A stretch of DNA of 22,081 bases, from contig DAHVFH010000122.1 of the NCBI GenBank assembly GCA_027317105.1, positions 1 to 22,081 on the forward strand, written 5' to 3'. The notes beneath the pieces are model-generated. The model was not told where the DNA came from. It did no database searches and saw nothing but the letters and a program-made list of their open reading frames with translations. Below are positions 22,009 to 22,081 of the stretch, piece by piece (the first letter of the stretch is position 1; each line of letters starts with the position of its first letter). The translations under genes were made by a program, and so were the position numbers. Source of the DNA: Cytophagales bacterium. Lineage in GTDB: Bacteria; Bacteroidota; Bacteroidia; Cytophagales; Cyclobacteriaceae.

Positions 22009-22081
22009 ATGTTGCACGGAACCTTCGGTTGCGGTGAGGTTGAGTTTTTTCTATGGAGATTGAATGGATCGGAGCAGATCA

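Larger units (their letters stand above)
21802..22081. other. Gene-free right end holding two palindromic elements
   Basis: No convincing reading frame crosses these 280 bases on either strand. They contain the inverted repeat at 21869-21919 and the compound stem-loop at 21972-22008, then a small AACC/GGTT hairpin (22020-22030) followed by a TTTTTT run at 22045-22050. The stretch looks like intergenic repeat sequence, or the start of a repeat-associated locus that continues outside the window. Confidence 0.5.

Noticed and set aside
1..22081. tRNA, rRNA, phage, toxin-antitoxin or restriction genes
   Set aside because: Looked for by eye on both strands; nothing convincing was recognised.

Overview
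The window looks like a chromosomal segment of a Bacteroidota bacterium, most likely order Cytophagales. This is inferred from AT-leaning coding sequence, weak or absent Shine-Dalgarno sites, TAnnTTTG-type promoter boxes, carboxypeptidase-regulatory-like (CarbD) domains fused to other modules, a YfbK-type VWA protein, and Bacteroidota-style PheS, YHS and M1 peptidase proteins. No tRNA, rRNA, CRISPR array, transposase or phage gene was recognised.

Positions 1-5030 hold a tandem family of secreted M1 zinc metallopeptidases: the 3' end of one copy and two complete copies. The two junctions between copies share a covarying stem-loop and a similar leader, and a strong terminator follows the last copy (5048-5084). 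Positions 5187-8481 form a tightly overlapping four-gene run: a polyprenyl-phosphate sugar-1-phosphate transferase (WecA/MraY superfamily), pheS, a 3-hydroxybutyryl-CoA dehydrogenase and a small exported Rieske-like protein with altered ligand positions. A convergent APC-family amino acid permease (8478-9962) overlaps the last of these by 4 nt.

Positions 10046-13884 hold a divergent envelope-signalling locus. On the minus strand are an ECF-type sigma factor and an overlapping membrane protein that joins an anti-sigma-like N-terminus, one TM helix, a charged linker, a CarbD domain and a TonB-C domain. On the plus strand is a secreted YfbK-like VWA protein whose N-terminal CarbD domain closely resembles the one in the anti-sigma-like protein. 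Positions 13929-17335 hold a small glycan-type cluster: a methyltransferase and a GT2 enzyme on the minus strand, then two GT-A-like proteins on the plus strand.

Positions 17463-21762 carry small housekeeping and accessory genes: a YcxB-like membrane protein, recX, an exported YHS protein, a DinB / ATP-grasp / LysE operon (with the LysE gene frameshifted near its 3' end) and a small exported His-rich, Spy-like protein. The last 280 bases have no gene but contain two palindromic elements.

The most unusual signal is a roughly 21-bp degenerate repeat based on CTGGATTCTGG. It fills the ycxB-recX intergenic region and also lies, in the opposite gene orientation but the same reading frame, inside two unrelated proteins (the linker of the anti-sigma-like protein and the N-terminus of RecX). 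Other points worth checking are the altered Rieske site, the LysE frameshift, the non-standard start of the WecA-like gene, and the CarbD domain shared across the divergent sigma locus.
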